Both the position numbers and the translations under genes were made by a program. A DNA stretch of 64,000 nucleotides from Phyllobacteriaceae bacterium (GTDB taxonomy: Bacteria; Pseudomonadota; Alphaproteobacteria; Rhizobiales; Rhizobiaceae), in NCBI GenBank assembly GCA_016711085.1, contig JADJTR010000012.1, forward strand, positions 434,001 to 498,000, written 5' to 3'. Numbering within the stretch: the stretch's first letter is position 1; each line of letters starts with the position of its first letter. Below are positions 8,354-17,345 of the stretch, piece by piece. The notes below the pieces were generated by a model that did not search any database, had not been told where the DNA came from, and saw only the letters and a program-made list of their open reading frames with translations.

Positions 8354-8505
8354 CGCCGCCAAACTATAATTTAGAAATCACTTTGGTAACAATAGCGCCT
8401 CGGCCTTCTTGCCGGCGCATTTGGCCCGGCGCCAGGCGGCGTACGGATCTTGGCGTATGACCGCCGGGATTGAGGAACCTGCGCCACGCCGATTCGAATG
8501 CGGGA

Positions 8506-8982
8506 TCAGGATCCCTTGAACTCCGAAGACGGCGCCTTCTTATCCGGTTTTGCCGGCACATCCGGTACAACCGGTTTTGGCTGCGCCGGCGTCGCCGGAT
8601 TGGCCGCATCGATCGGCTCCAGCGTGACCATGACCGGATTGGGATAATGGTCGAGCGTCGCGCCTGTCGCCGCGTCGACACCCATGCCAATGACGCCGCC
8701 AGCGACAATGTTGCCGGCGAGGCCGGCGCCGCCGGCGGCGCTCATTTTGGTGTCGACAAAAACCGAGCCCGGCTTGTAGCCATCCTTTTCGACATTGACG
8801 GTGAACTTCTCCTTGCGGGCGACCTCAAGGACGCAAGGCGAGGTCGCGCAAGTCTGGCCGAGCGTCGTCGTGATCCGCGCATCCGCCGGGTAGGCGACAA
8901 TTTCGACCTTTTCGGTCGTGCCGCGAATCGCCGACGCGCAGCCGGCCAGAAGTACACAAGAGATGACCAGTAGACGCCGCAT
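8506..8982 (-). CDS. Outer-membrane-type lipoprotein with PEGA-like domain
   Basis: A 158-residue lipoprotein with a lipobox LLAGC (C15). Next comes a short beta-rich part resembling PEGA domains (VEIVAYPADARITTTLGQTC, then FTVNVEKDGYKPG), then a glycine-rich hydrophobic stretch (GLAGNIVAGGVIGMGVDAATGA) and a Pro/Lys-rich tail. The start at 8982 has a strong AAGGAGGGGG upstream. Rhizobial relatives have been mislabelled as translation factors because of sequence-poor tails. Function unknown; probably envelope structure. Confidence 0.8.
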   Translation of the reverse strand: MRRLLVISCVLLAGCASAIRGTTEKVEIVAYPADARITTTLGQTCATSPCVLEVARKEKFTVNVEKDGYKPGSVFVDTKMSAAGGAGLAGNIVAGGVIGMGVDAATGATLDHYPNPVMVTLEPIDAANPATPAQPKPVVPDVPAKPDKKAPSSEFKGS

Positions 8983-9072
8983 GAAGTTCCCCCTCCTTGA
9001 CCGCAACCCGCGGCCCACGAAGCACAACCGGCGCTCAGCCGCAACCGGAGCCGCCGCGACAGAGCACCGCAA

Positions 9073-9504
9073 TCATGCCGGCGTCCAATCCGGATAGCGC
9101 ACCTGCATTGCCCGGACAGACGTGGAGACAATGTCTTCCAGGACGCCCGCATCCACCCGGTCGAGGCGCTTGAGATAAAGGCAGGAAACCGAATGGGTGT
9201 GCGGCCCGAGGCGCAAAAGCTGGCCGGAAAAGGCGGCAAAGCCCGGCACGATATACACGACCATCGCCGCCTTGCGCGGCGAGAACCCGGTCAGCATCGA
9301 TTGACCGGAATGGCCGGAATCATAAGTGTAAGCATAGCGGCCATAGCCGATGATCGACGGCCCCCACATTTGCGGACGCAGGCCGGTGGCGCGCGCCATC
9401 AGGTCGAGCATCAATGTGGATTCCTCGCGGCGACGATTTGGTTCGACCCCGGCGATGAAATCGTCCACTGGCGCGCCGGTCGGCATGGTCTTGTTTTCAG
9501 CCAT
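9073..9504 (-). CDS. DUF1801 (YdhG-like) protein
   Basis: Cytosolic protein of 143 residues with the DUF1801 pattern: VDDFIAGVEPNRRREES near the N-terminus, then WGPSIIGYGRYAY and a C-terminal half around YLKRLDRVD. The family includes YdhG/YdeI-like proteins linked by some reports to stress resistance, but no reaction is known. It stands alone between a lipoprotein gene and the RNA methyltransferase gene. Confidence 0.8.
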   Translation of the reverse strand: MAENKTMPTGAPVDDFIAGVEPNRRREESTLMLDLMARATGLRPQMWGPSIIGYGRYAYTYDSGHSGQSMLTGFSPRKAAMVVYIVPGFAAFSGQLLRLGPHTHSVSCLYLKRLDRVDAGVLEDIVSTSVRAMQVRYPDWTPA

Positions 9505-9570
9505 CGCGCTGTTCTCCTGCGAACGCCACGGAAAGAATAGCGTTTCGGCAGATTTCGGGAAATCCGCCGG

Positions 9571-10809
9571 TCAGCGGCGCGGGCGCGGTTTTTCCAGCAA
9601 CGCCACCGCCTCGACATGCGGCGACCACAGGAACTGGTCGACCGGCGTAACGCCGGTTACGCGGTAGCCGCCGTCGACGAGGATTTTCACGTCGCGGGCG
9701 AGCGTGCCCGGATTGCACGACACGGCGACGACCCGCGGAACGGAAGAGCGGGCGATCTGGCGGCATTGGTCCTCGGCGCCGGCGCGCGGCGGATCGAAGA
9801 CCAGACCGTCAAAGGCGGCCAGTTCACGAACCATCACGGGCCGGCGAAAGAGATCGCGCTTTTCGGTGGTTACCGGTTTCAGCCCGGTCGCGGCGCGGCG
9901 GGCGCGCTCGAGCGCGGCGAGCGCGCCTGCTTCCGATTCCACCGCATGCACCGCCGATTGGCGCGCCAGGCGCAGGGCGAAAGCGCCCGATCCGGCAAAC
10001 AGGTCGGCGACGCGTTTCGCACCCCTGAGATGGGCGAGCGTCAGCGCCGCCATCGCCTGCTCGGCAGCGGCGACGGCCTGCAGGAAGCCGCCCGGCGGCG
10101 GGGCCAGCGCCATGCCGTCGACATCGACGCCCGGCGGGCGGGCCTCGACCAGCGCTTCGCCGTCGAGGGACAGGCGGGCGACGCCTTCGGCAAGCGCGGC
10201 CACGGTGGCGGCCCGGCGTCCCGCCTCGTCGAGCGTTCCGGCTTCGGCGACGGCGAGGTCCAGTCCGTCAATCGTCGTTGTCGCCAGCAGCCGGAAAGGC
10301 TTGCCGGTCTTGCCGATCCGCGCGGCGATGCGGCGCAAGGCGGGAAGCGACGCAACGAGGCGCGACGCAGCGACCGGACATTCTTCGATATCGACCAGAT
10401 CATGGCTCAGCGCCCGGCGAAAGCCGAGTTCGACGCCCGCATCGGTCACGCGCGCCGTCAACGCCAGTCGGCGGCGCGTCCCGGGCGGATAGGAGACCAG
10501 CGGCGCGACAGGCGCATCGACGCCATGGCGCGCCAATTCGTCGACGACAATGGCGCGCTTCCAGTCGCGATAGGCGCCGTCGTCCAGATGCTGCATGGCG
10601 CAACCGCCGCATTGGCCGAAATGCCGGCAGGCTGGCGCGACGCGCAGCGGCGAAGGTTCCAGCACCGCGACGAGATCGGCGCGCAGGCCGTGCACCGAGG
10701 CATTGACCGTTTCCCCCGGCAGCGCGAACGGCACATAGATCGCCCCGTTTTGACCCTCGGCCACGCCGTCGCCGCCGGCGCCGAGCTTTTCGATGACGAG
10801 GCGGGTCAC
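9571..10809 (-). CDS. 23S rRNA (uracil-C5)-methyltransferase, RumA/RlmD family
   Basis: SAM-dependent enzyme that methylates C5 of a uridine in 23S rRNA. The 412-residue protein has a degenerate N-terminal TRAM-like part, an iron-sulfur cluster motif C61-x5-C67-x2-C70 with a likely fourth ligand at C144, a SAM-binding motif (DLFAGSGAFALRLA), DPPRAG and the catalytic Cys in SCNPGTLARD (C365). Its GTG start overlaps the tlyA stop (GTGA), so the two rRNA-modification genes are coupled. Which uridine it modifies cannot be read from sequence. Confidence 0.92.
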   Translation of the reverse strand: MTRLVIEKLGAGGDGVAEGQNGAIYVPFALPGETVNASVHGLRADLVAVLEPSPLRVAPACRHFGQCGGCAMQHLDDGAYRDWKRAIVVDELARHGVDAPVAPLVSYPPGTRRRLALTARVTDAGVELGFRRALSHDLVDIEECPVAASRLVASLPALRRIAARIGKTGKPFRLLATTTIDGLDLAVAEAGTLDEAGRRAATVAALAEGVARLSLDGEALVEARPPGVDVDGMALAPPPGGFLQAVAAAEQAMAALTLAHLRGAKRVADLFAGSGAFALRLARQSAVHAVESEAGALAALERARRAATGLKPVTTEKRDLFRRPVMVRELAAFDGLVFDPPRAGAEDQCRQIARSSVPRVVAVSCNPGTLARDVKILVDGGYRVTGVTPVDQFLWSPHVEAVALLEKPRPRR

Positions 10810-11564
10810 GCGGCCTTCTCCCCGGCGAGCAGGAATTCGCGGTTGCCGTCGCCGCCGTCGATCGGGGACGGTGCGACGCCGAGCCCGCGCCAGCCCGGCT
10901 GAGCGTCCAGCCAGGCCTGCAAATCGGCAGCGATGCGGGGGCCGAGCGCCGGATCGACCAGCCCGCCCTTGCCGATGTTCGTCCGCCCGGCCTCGAATTG
11001 CGGCTTGACCAGAAAGATGCCTTTCGCCCCGGGCGCGGCCAGGGCGAGCGCCGGCGGCAAGGCCAGTTTCAGCGAGATGAAACTGACATCGCAAACAAGA
11101 AATCCGGGGGCGCCGCCGTCAAGTTGCGCCGGGGTCAGGTCGCGGGCGTTCAGGCCTTCGATGACGGTCACGCGTGGATCGGCGGCGATGCGCCGATCGA
11201 TCTGGCCATGGCCGACATCGATGGCGAAAACCCGCGCCGCGCCGCGCTCCAGCAACACCTGGGTGAAACCGCCGGTCGACGCGCCGATGTCGAGCGCGAC
11301 GCACCCTCGCGGCGAGAGGGAGAAATGATCGAGACCGGCAAGGAGTTTCAGCGCGGCGCGTGAAACGTAGTCGGCGGCCGGATCGTCGACGACGAGAACC
11401 GAATCGGCGGGTATCGTCGCGCCCGGTTTGGTCGCCACGCGCCCGTCGACGCGCACGGCGCCGCGCAGAATGGCGTCACGGGCGCGCGAACGCGTGGCGA
11501 AAATCCCCAGGGCGACCAGGGTTTCGTCGAGGCGGTCATGTTCCGGCGTCAGGGTATTTTGCAC
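10806..11564 (-). CDS. tlyA: TlyA family rRNA 2'-O-methyltransferase
   Basis: An N-terminal S4 RNA-binding domain (about residues 10-70) precedes an FtsJ-like Rossmann methyltransferase domain (LDIGASTGGFTQ at 91-102, then CDVSFISL and FLVKPQFE). Mycobacterial TlyA 2'-O-methylates rRNA and affects capreomycin sensitivity; others were named hemolysins in error. Length (252 residues) is usual. The gene probably forms an operon with the downstream uracil methyltransferase and, upstream, the dxs region. Confidence 0.92.
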   Translation of the reverse strand: MQNTLTPEHDRLDETLVALGIFATRSRARDAILRGAVRVDGRVATKPGATIPADSVLVVDDPAADYVSRAALKLLAGLDHFSLSPRGCVALDIGASTGGFTQVLLERGAARVFAIDVGHGQIDRRIAADPRVTVIEGLNARDLTPAQLDGGAPGFLVCDVSFISLKLALPPALALAAPGAKGIFLVKPQFEAGRTNIGKGGLVDPALGPRIAADLQAWLDAQPGWRGLGVAPSPIDGGDGNREFLLAGEKAA

Positions 11565-11604
11565 ACCACCGGCATGCCCGAGGCGAAAGCCCGGCGCAAG
11601 CGCT

Positions 11605-11856
11605 TCAATTCCCGCGGATCGAACCGGTCACGGTCGGATCGACGCGGCGGAAGCCCAGTCCGGGCCCTGATTTGGCGCGCTGAAGCGTGTCCTGGGTGAC
11701 CAGCACCGGCGCCTGATCGGCGGCGACGGAACCACGAATGTCGCCGATCTTTTCGGCGACATGTTGTTTGATCCACTGCTCGAGCTGCCGGTCGTGACCA
11801 GCGGCGGCGGGCGCCGCCATCATCGCGCCGATGGCGCAAATGAGGATTTTTTTCAT
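11605..11856 (-). CDS. Small secreted hypothetical protein
   Basis: An 83-residue product with a signal peptide (MKKILICAIGAMMAAPAAAG) and a mature part rich in charged and polar residues (HDRQLEQWIKQHVAEKIGDIRG), ending PTVTGSIRGN. No domain recognised. The ATG at 11856 is chosen because it yields the signal peptide and has GGGACG upstream; the frame stays open to 11943. It lies between dxs and tlyA on the same strand. Confidence 0.6.
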   Translation of the reverse strand: MKKILICAIGAMMAAPAAAGHDRQLEQWIKQHVAEKIGDIRGSVAADQAPVLVTQDTLQRAKSGPGLGFRRVDPTVTGSIRGN

Positions 11857-11962
11857 TGTCGTCGTCCCTGTCCCGGACGACCAATAACAGCGAGGGCTTG
11901 AAATTCGGCTGAGAAAGAGAGTCAAGAAGCCGCGAAAAGGCAAGGCAAACAGACGGTTAACG

Positions 11963-13918
11963 TCAAGCCTTCAAGACCCTTGCCTTGCCGCCGCCAAGTG
12001 CCGCGAACACAGTGCGAACGATACCGGCGTGATCAAGGCCGGCATCGGCATACATTTTTTCCGGTCGCGCCTGATCGACGAAGCGGTCAGGCAGGATGAG
12101 CGGGCGGATTTTCAGGCCGGAATCGAGCAGGCCGACGCTGGCCAAATGCTGCAGCACATGCGCAGCGAAACCGCCGACGGCGCCCTCCTCCACCGTCACA
12201 AGCACCTCGTGTTCGCGCGCAAGACGTTCGACCAGCGCCGTATCGAGCGGCTTGGCGAAACGGGCGTCGGCGACGGTCGTCGGCAGGCCGGCGGCGTCGA
12301 GATCCTCGGCGGCGGCGAGGCAGTCGGCGAGCCGCGTGCCGAAGGAGAGCAGCGCGATCTTGCCGCCTTCCTTGACGATACGGCCCTTGCCGATTTCGAG
12401 CACCACGCCGCGTTCCGGCAGATCGACGCCGACGCCATTGCCGCGCGGATAGCGGAAGGAAATCGGCCCCTCGTCATAGGCTGCCGCCGTGCGCACCATG
12501 TGCTTGAATTCCGCCTCGTCGGCCGCCGCCATGACCACGAAACCGGGCAACGTCGCCAGGAAGGTCGTGTCGAACGCGCCGCAATGGGTCGGCCCGTCGG
12601 CGCCGACAAATCCGGCGCGGTCGATCGGGAAACGGACGGGGAGCTTCTGGATCGCCACGTCGTGGACGACCTGATCGTAGGCGCGTTGCAGGAACGTGGA
12701 ATAGATGGCGGCGAACGGTTTGTAGCCCTCGCTGGCGAGGCCGGCGGCAAAGGTGACGGCGTGCTGTTCGGCTATGCCGACATCGAAGAAGCGCTTGGGA
12801 TGGACTTCGGCGAAAAGGTCGAGCCCGGTGCCGGACGGCATGGCGGCGGTGATGGCGACGATCTTCTGGTCGCGACCGGCTTCCTCGACGAGGGCGCGGC
12901 CGAAAACGGACGTGTAGGATGGCGGATTGGCCGGCACTGCGGCCTGCGCCCCGGTGATGACGTCGAATTTCGATACGCCATGATATTTGTCGGCGGCGGC
13001 CTCGGCGGGGGGATAGCCTTTGCCCTTCTGCGTCACGACGTGGAGGAGCACCGGGCCGCGGCAATGGTCGCGGACGTTTTTCAATACCGGCACCAGATGC
13101 TCCAGATTGTGACCGTCGATCGGGCCGATGTGGTAAAAACCGAGTTCCTCGAACAGGGTCCCGCCGGTGACATAGCCGCGGGCATGTTCGACGGCGCGGG
13201 TGATGGCCGCGTCGACCGTCTTGCCGAGATAGGAGGTCAGGCGTTTGCCGAAATCGCGGATGCCCTGATAGGTGCGCCCCGATGCAAGGCGGGCCAAATA
13301 GGCCGAGAGCGCGCCCGACGGCGCGGCGATCGACATGTCGTTGTCGTTCAAAATGACGATCAGGCGCGCATCCATGGCGCCGGCGTTGTTCATCGCCTCG
13401 AAGGCCATGCCGGCCGACATCGCGCCGTCGCCGATGACGGCGATGACATTGTTGGCGCGGCCATCGAGATCGCGCGCCACCGCCATGCCGAGGCCGGCGG
13501 AAATCGAGGTCGAGGAATGGGCCGCGCCGAAGGGATCGAACCGGCTTTCGTCGCGCTTGGTGAAGCCGGAGAGGCCGCCCTCCTGGCGCAGCGAGCGGAT
13601 CCGCTCGCGCCGCCCGGTGAGTATCTTGTGGGGATAGGCCTGGTGGCCGACATCCCAGATCAGCCGGTCATCCGGCGTGTCGAACACATAATGCAACGCC
13701 ACGGTCAGTTCGACGACGCCGAGGCCGGCGCCAAGGTGTCCGCCGGTCTGGGAGACGGCGTCGATCATTTCGCCGCGCAACTCGGCCGCCAGTTGCGGCA
13801 ACGCCGTCTCCGGCAGGGCGCGCAGATCGGCCGGCCAGACGACGGAATCGAGCAACGGGGTTTCGGGACGTGACGCCAAGAGGATACCCGGACTGCGTTG
13901 GGGCGAAGGATCAGGCAT
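11963..13918 (-). CDS. dxs: 1-deoxy-D-xylulose-5-phosphate synthase
   Basis: Thiamine-diphosphate transketolase-like enzyme that condenses pyruvate and glyceraldehyde-3-phosphate, the first step of the MEP isoprenoid pathway. Its 651 residues are complete. Key stretches are HVGHQAYPHKILTG-like WDVGHQAYPHK, the ThDP motif VIGDGAMSAGMAFEAMNNAG, TQKGKGYPPAE, and the catalytic-Glu region GIAEQHAVTFAAGLA. The downstream enzyme ispE lies at 51.9 kb in this window. It follows xseB by about 45 bp, a pairing common in alphaproteobacteria. Confidence 0.97.
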   Translation of the reverse strand: MPDPSPQRSPGILLASRPETPLLDSVVWPADLRALPETALPQLAAELRGEMIDAVSQTGGHLGAGLGVVELTVALHYVFDTPDDRLIWDVGHQAYPHKILTGRRERIRSLRQEGGLSGFTKRDESRFDPFGAAHSSTSISAGLGMAVARDLDGRANNVIAVIGDGAMSAGMAFEAMNNAGAMDARLIVILNDNDMSIAAPSGALSAYLARLASGRTYQGIRDFGKRLTSYLGKTVDAAITRAVEHARGYVTGGTLFEELGFYHIGPIDGHNLEHLVPVLKNVRDHCRGPVLLHVVTQKGKGYPPAEAAADKYHGVSKFDVITGAQAAVPANPPSYTSVFGRALVEEAGRDQKIVAITAAMPSGTGLDLFAEVHPKRFFDVGIAEQHAVTFAAGLASEGYKPFAAIYSTFLQRAYDQVVHDVAIQKLPVRFPIDRAGFVGADGPTHCGAFDTTFLATLPGFVVMAAADEAEFKHMVRTAAAYDEGPISFRYPRGNGVGVDLPERGVVLEIGKGRIVKEGGKIALLSFGTRLADCLAAAEDLDAAGLPTTVADARFAKPLDTALVERLAREHEVLVTVEEGAVGGFAAHVLQHLASVGLLDSGLKIRPLILPDRFVDQARPEKMYADAGLDHAGIVRTVFAALGGGKARVLKA

Positions 13919-13964
13919 AGGCAGGCCAAAGGCAAAAGTAAATGCGGCCCGTTCGCCCGTCGCC

Positions 13965-14222
13965 TCAAGCCGGGTCGAGCGGTTCGGTTCCGATCGGCTT
14001 TCCGTCGCGGCCGAGGCGGATTTTCTCCACCCGGTCCTCCGCCGCCTTCAGCAGCGCCTCGCTATGCGTTTTCAGCGCCTCGCCGCGCTCATAGATGCGG
14101 ATCGCCTGGTCGAGCGGGGCCTCGCCGCGCTCGAGCTGGTCGACGATGCGCTCCAGCTCGGCCAGCGCCTGCTCGAACGACAGCGCCTTGACATCGTCGG
14201 GAATGGCGGGTTTTCCGGTCAT
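13965..14222 (-). CDS. xseB: Exodeoxyribonuclease VII small subunit
   Basis: Small subunit that coats XseA to form the single-strand exonuclease VII. The 85-residue sequence has the family core SFEQALAELERIVDQLERGEAPLDQAIRIYERG-like helix pair, recognisable from LERIVDQLERGE and IYERGEAL. It lies four bases after the upstream hydrolase stop and just before dxs, so the three genes probably share a transcript. No xseA is in the window. Confidence 0.93.
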   Translation of the reverse strand: MTGKPAIPDDVKALSFEQALAELERIVDQLERGEAPLDQAIRIYERGEALKTHSEALLKAAEDRVEKIRLGRDGKPIGTEPLDPA

Positions 14223-14226
14223 CGCT

Positions 14227-15153
<927 letters not shown>

Positions 15154-15235
15154 GCCGGTTCATTAGCAGGCGAAGGGGAAGGTTGGAACGGCGTGACGAC
15201 GGGAATTTGGGGGGGCGGGCCGGATGGTTCAATCT

Positions 15236-15832
15236 CTATGAACGCGCGAACGCCAGCAACGGGCCGATATCGTGATCATCCGCCGCCTTGAGCGCGGCGA
15301 CATAGGCCGCACGGAGTTCGCCGACATCGGAAAGCCGGCCGCCTCCCCATGAAAACGGCTTCCAACCAAGCCGCTCGATCAACAGATCGGCCATCATGCG
15401 GGCGTGGCGGCCATTGCCGTTCGGAAACGGATGGATGGCGGCCAGTCGGTGATGCAGCCGGATGGCGATTTCGTCGGCGGGAAAGGTTCGGTGCGCGATC
15501 CAGAAGCGCGCATCGTCGAGCAGGTTCGCCAACTCGGCCGGGACGCGATAGGCATCGACGCCGATGTTGCGGCCGGTTTTGCGATATGTTCCGGCCCAAC
15601 GCCACACGTCGCCGAACAAGCGTTTGTGCAAAGCGCGGACGAACGCCTCATCGAGCAGGGCCGCGGGAGAACGCGACCGGGTCCGGCGCGCCCAGACCGC
15701 GCCTTTGGCGATGTTTGCCTCCTCGGCCTCGTTAAGATCGCGGCGATGGGTGATCCAAGACTGCAAAAGCCCGTCTTTTTCCTCGGGCGTCAGCAGCGTC
15801 GCATCGGCCGGTTGCCGAAACAGGTCGGTCAT
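15236..15832 (-). CDS. Mobile mystery protein B, Fic-domain AMP transferase
   Basis: Fic proteins transfer AMP (or another nucleotide part) to hydroxyl side chains. The 198-residue protein carries the full Fic signature HPFPNGNGRHAR at 134-145 (catalytic His, GNGR loop), preceded by TGRNIGVDAYRVP. The N-terminal LLTPEEKDGLLQSWITHRRD with LNEAEEANI is typical of the mobile mystery B group. Its ATG overlaps the stop of the XRE partner (ATGA). The pair behaves as a gene cassette on mobile regions; whether it is a toxin-antitoxin system is not proven. Confidence 0.88.
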   Translation of the reverse strand: MTDLFRQPADATLLTPEEKDGLLQSWITHRRDLNEAEEANIAKGAVWARRTRSRSPAALLDEAFVRALHKRLFGDVWRWAGTYRKTGRNIGVDAYRVPAELANLLDDARFWIAHRTFPADEIAIRLHHRLAAIHPFPNGNGRHARMMADLLIERLGWKPFSWGGGRLSDVGELRAAYVAALKAADDHDIGPLLAFARS

Positions 15833-16290
15833 TCGCCGTTCCACAAATCGCGCAGCCGCAAATGATCGCGGACGTAATCCGCGACGCGGGCCTCGCGGTC
15901 CTCGCCGCCCGATTCCTGATCCTCCAGCTTCATGGAGTGCGCGATCCGGTCGAACTCGCGCAGGGCGAGCGCGCGGGCGCGCTCCTGCACTTTGGTCTCC
16001 AACGGCTTGTTCGGCACGAAGGCATAGACCAATGTGCAATCCAGCGCTTCGGCGGCGCGGCGCAAGGTTTCGAGCTTGACCGTGCCGGTCGCTTCCGAAC
16101 GTTCCATCGCGTCGACGCTTTGCGGGCTGATCCCCAGCCGCAGACCCAATTGCGCACCGGACATGCCCAGCGCCTCGCGAATAGCGCGCAGCCACCCCTT
16201 CGGCGGCGGCGCGAAGCGGTCGACCGGGTTTAGCGGCTGCAGCCTTTGGTCAAGGCGGAGCCGGGCTTTGTGGCGGGTGGCGTTTTTCAT
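15829..16290 (-). CDS. Mobile mystery protein A, XRE-family regulator
   Basis: A 153-residue DNA-binding protein that always accompanies the Fic partner. The helix-turn-helix lies near residues 43-69 (SGAQLGLRLGISPQSVDAMERSE). The C-terminal half (RIAHSMKLEDQESGGEDREARVADY) is family-specific and may contact the Fic enzyme. The ATG follows directly on an ATTGTAG operator half-site, suggesting autoregulation. It is the first gene of a two-gene operon. Confidence 0.88.
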   Translation of the reverse strand: MKNATRHKARLRLDQRLQPLNPVDRFAPPPKGWLRAIREALGMSGAQLGLRLGISPQSVDAMERSEATGTVKLETLRRAAEALDCTLVYAFVPNKPLETKVQERARALALREFDRIAHSMKLEDQESGGEDREARVADYVRDHLRLRDLWNGE

Positions 16291-16363
16291 ATTGTAGCCT
16301 GATTTGCGATCAGGATTCTCATACTACAATGTGATTATTGATGCAAATTTTTCAGTTTACAAT
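16291..16363 (-). promoter_or_regulatory. Promoter/operator region of the mobile mystery operon
   Basis: Three related boxes occur at regular distance: ATTGTAG at 16291-16297, CTACAAT at 16324-16330 and TTTACAAT at 16356-16363, about 33 bp apart, near three helical turns. A perfect 6-bp hairpin, CCTGAT-TTGCG-ATCAGG, sits at 16298-16314. On the minus strand a TTGCAT -35 and TATGAG -10 with 17-bp spacing would place the middle box next to the -10. This arrangement suits an autoregulated XRE protein. The stretch is clearly AT-richer than its surroundings. Confidence 0.5.
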
Positions 16364-16421
16364 ATGCTTACACATCCTGCGGATATCGCTTAAGCCGGAA
16401 TGCGCGTGCGGCGAATGCGCT

Positions 16422-17261
16422 TCAGCGTCGTTCCGAGGCCCCAAGTAGAACACTATAGCCATCCTCGGTTTCACTGACCGCAAAATATGTTCCCGGAAGG
16501 CGAAACTTGGCCGGCAGGGGTACGCTCGCGACCGGGTTCGGTAAAAGCTGGAAGTCCGCACCCAAGCCTTCGACCCAACTGAACGCATCGACACGGGAAA
16601 CAAGCAAGCCGCTGAGTGCTTGGTAGCCATCGTGGAGAAACACTCCGGTATCGACAAGCGCTCCGGAGTTTTTGGCGAGTGCTCGGCGAACCTCGAACCC
16701 TGTTTTTGGTGGGGTAAGGTTGGCCGGAGAAATTGAGATGAATGCATTCCCAACCGGAAACGCCGCCTGAAGGATGCGCGGCGGAATTGTGTCAGCATAT
16801 TCGAACCCAAGTCGACTTGGATTTAGTGCGATGACAAACGCGTCCTCTTTTGCGACCGCTCCGGTCTGGAGCCATTTTGGATACTGCCGTTCGAATTTCT
16901 CCGATATGCTGCTGAGATAACGTAAAATCATTTGTGCGTTGGGGACTCCCTGCACCGAACCGTCGTAACGCGCCTTCGGGACTTGGTCAGGAGAGCCCTC
17001 CGCGCCTCGTGAGGGGGAGACAGCCTCGAACCAAATCCGTTGTCCGTCGACAACGATGCCAACGTCCGGGCCAGGTTTGGGACAAGTAACCTTGAAGCCG
17101 AGGCGCTTCAGTGTGACCGTGAGGTCCATCTCCCAGAAACGCTCATCGAACTTATCGCGGACTTCGCAAAGGAATTCAGGATCGGCATAGGGTTCGAAAT
17201 CATCCCAAAGATCTTCGCAGAGCTGCCGAGCGCGACTGGTCCAATCGTTGGCAGCAGCCAT
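16422..17261 (-). CDS. Unknown accessory protein with PD-(D/E)xK-like motif
   Basis: Not recognised. With the ATG at 17261 it has 279 residues; a TTG at 17318 would add 19. Around residues 65-81 it reads PDVGIVVDGQRIWFEAV, resembling the PD...ExK core of restriction-type nucleases, but the expected Lys is Val (D66, E79, V81). The N-terminal part is helical and acidic. Codon use is less GC-biased than the neighbours, suggesting transfer. It lies on the same strand just upstream of the mobile mystery pair, so it may belong to the same acquired patch. Confidence 0.7.
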   Translation of the reverse strand: MAAANDWTSRARQLCEDLWDDFEPYADPEFLCEVRDKFDERFWEMDLTVTLKRLGFKVTCPKPGPDVGIVVDGQRIWFEAVSPSRGAEGSPDQVPKARYDGSVQGVPNAQMILRYLSSISEKFERQYPKWLQTGAVAKEDAFVIALNPSRLGFEYADTIPPRILQAAFPVGNAFISISPANLTPPKTGFEVRRALAKNSGALVDTGVFLHDGYQALSGLLVSRVDAFSWVEGLGADFQLLPNPVASVPLPAKFRLPGTYFAVSETEDGYSVLLGASERR

Positions 17262-17345
17262 AGCGTTGGCGTATGCCCCTCCAGAAGGACCGACTGTGAA
17301 GAAGGGTCGCGCGCTCAATGCAACTCATTCCGACGTCAGAGCCAA

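Noticed and set aside
12029..13873. 614-codon plus-strand frame opposite dxs
   Set aside because: Antisense to a fully conserved dxs and with no recognisable domain or start signal.
15180..15240. tRNA-like GGTTCAA near 15228 and GGTTCGA-type strings elsewhere
   Set aside because: No cloverleaf arms or CCA-stem pairing could be built around them.
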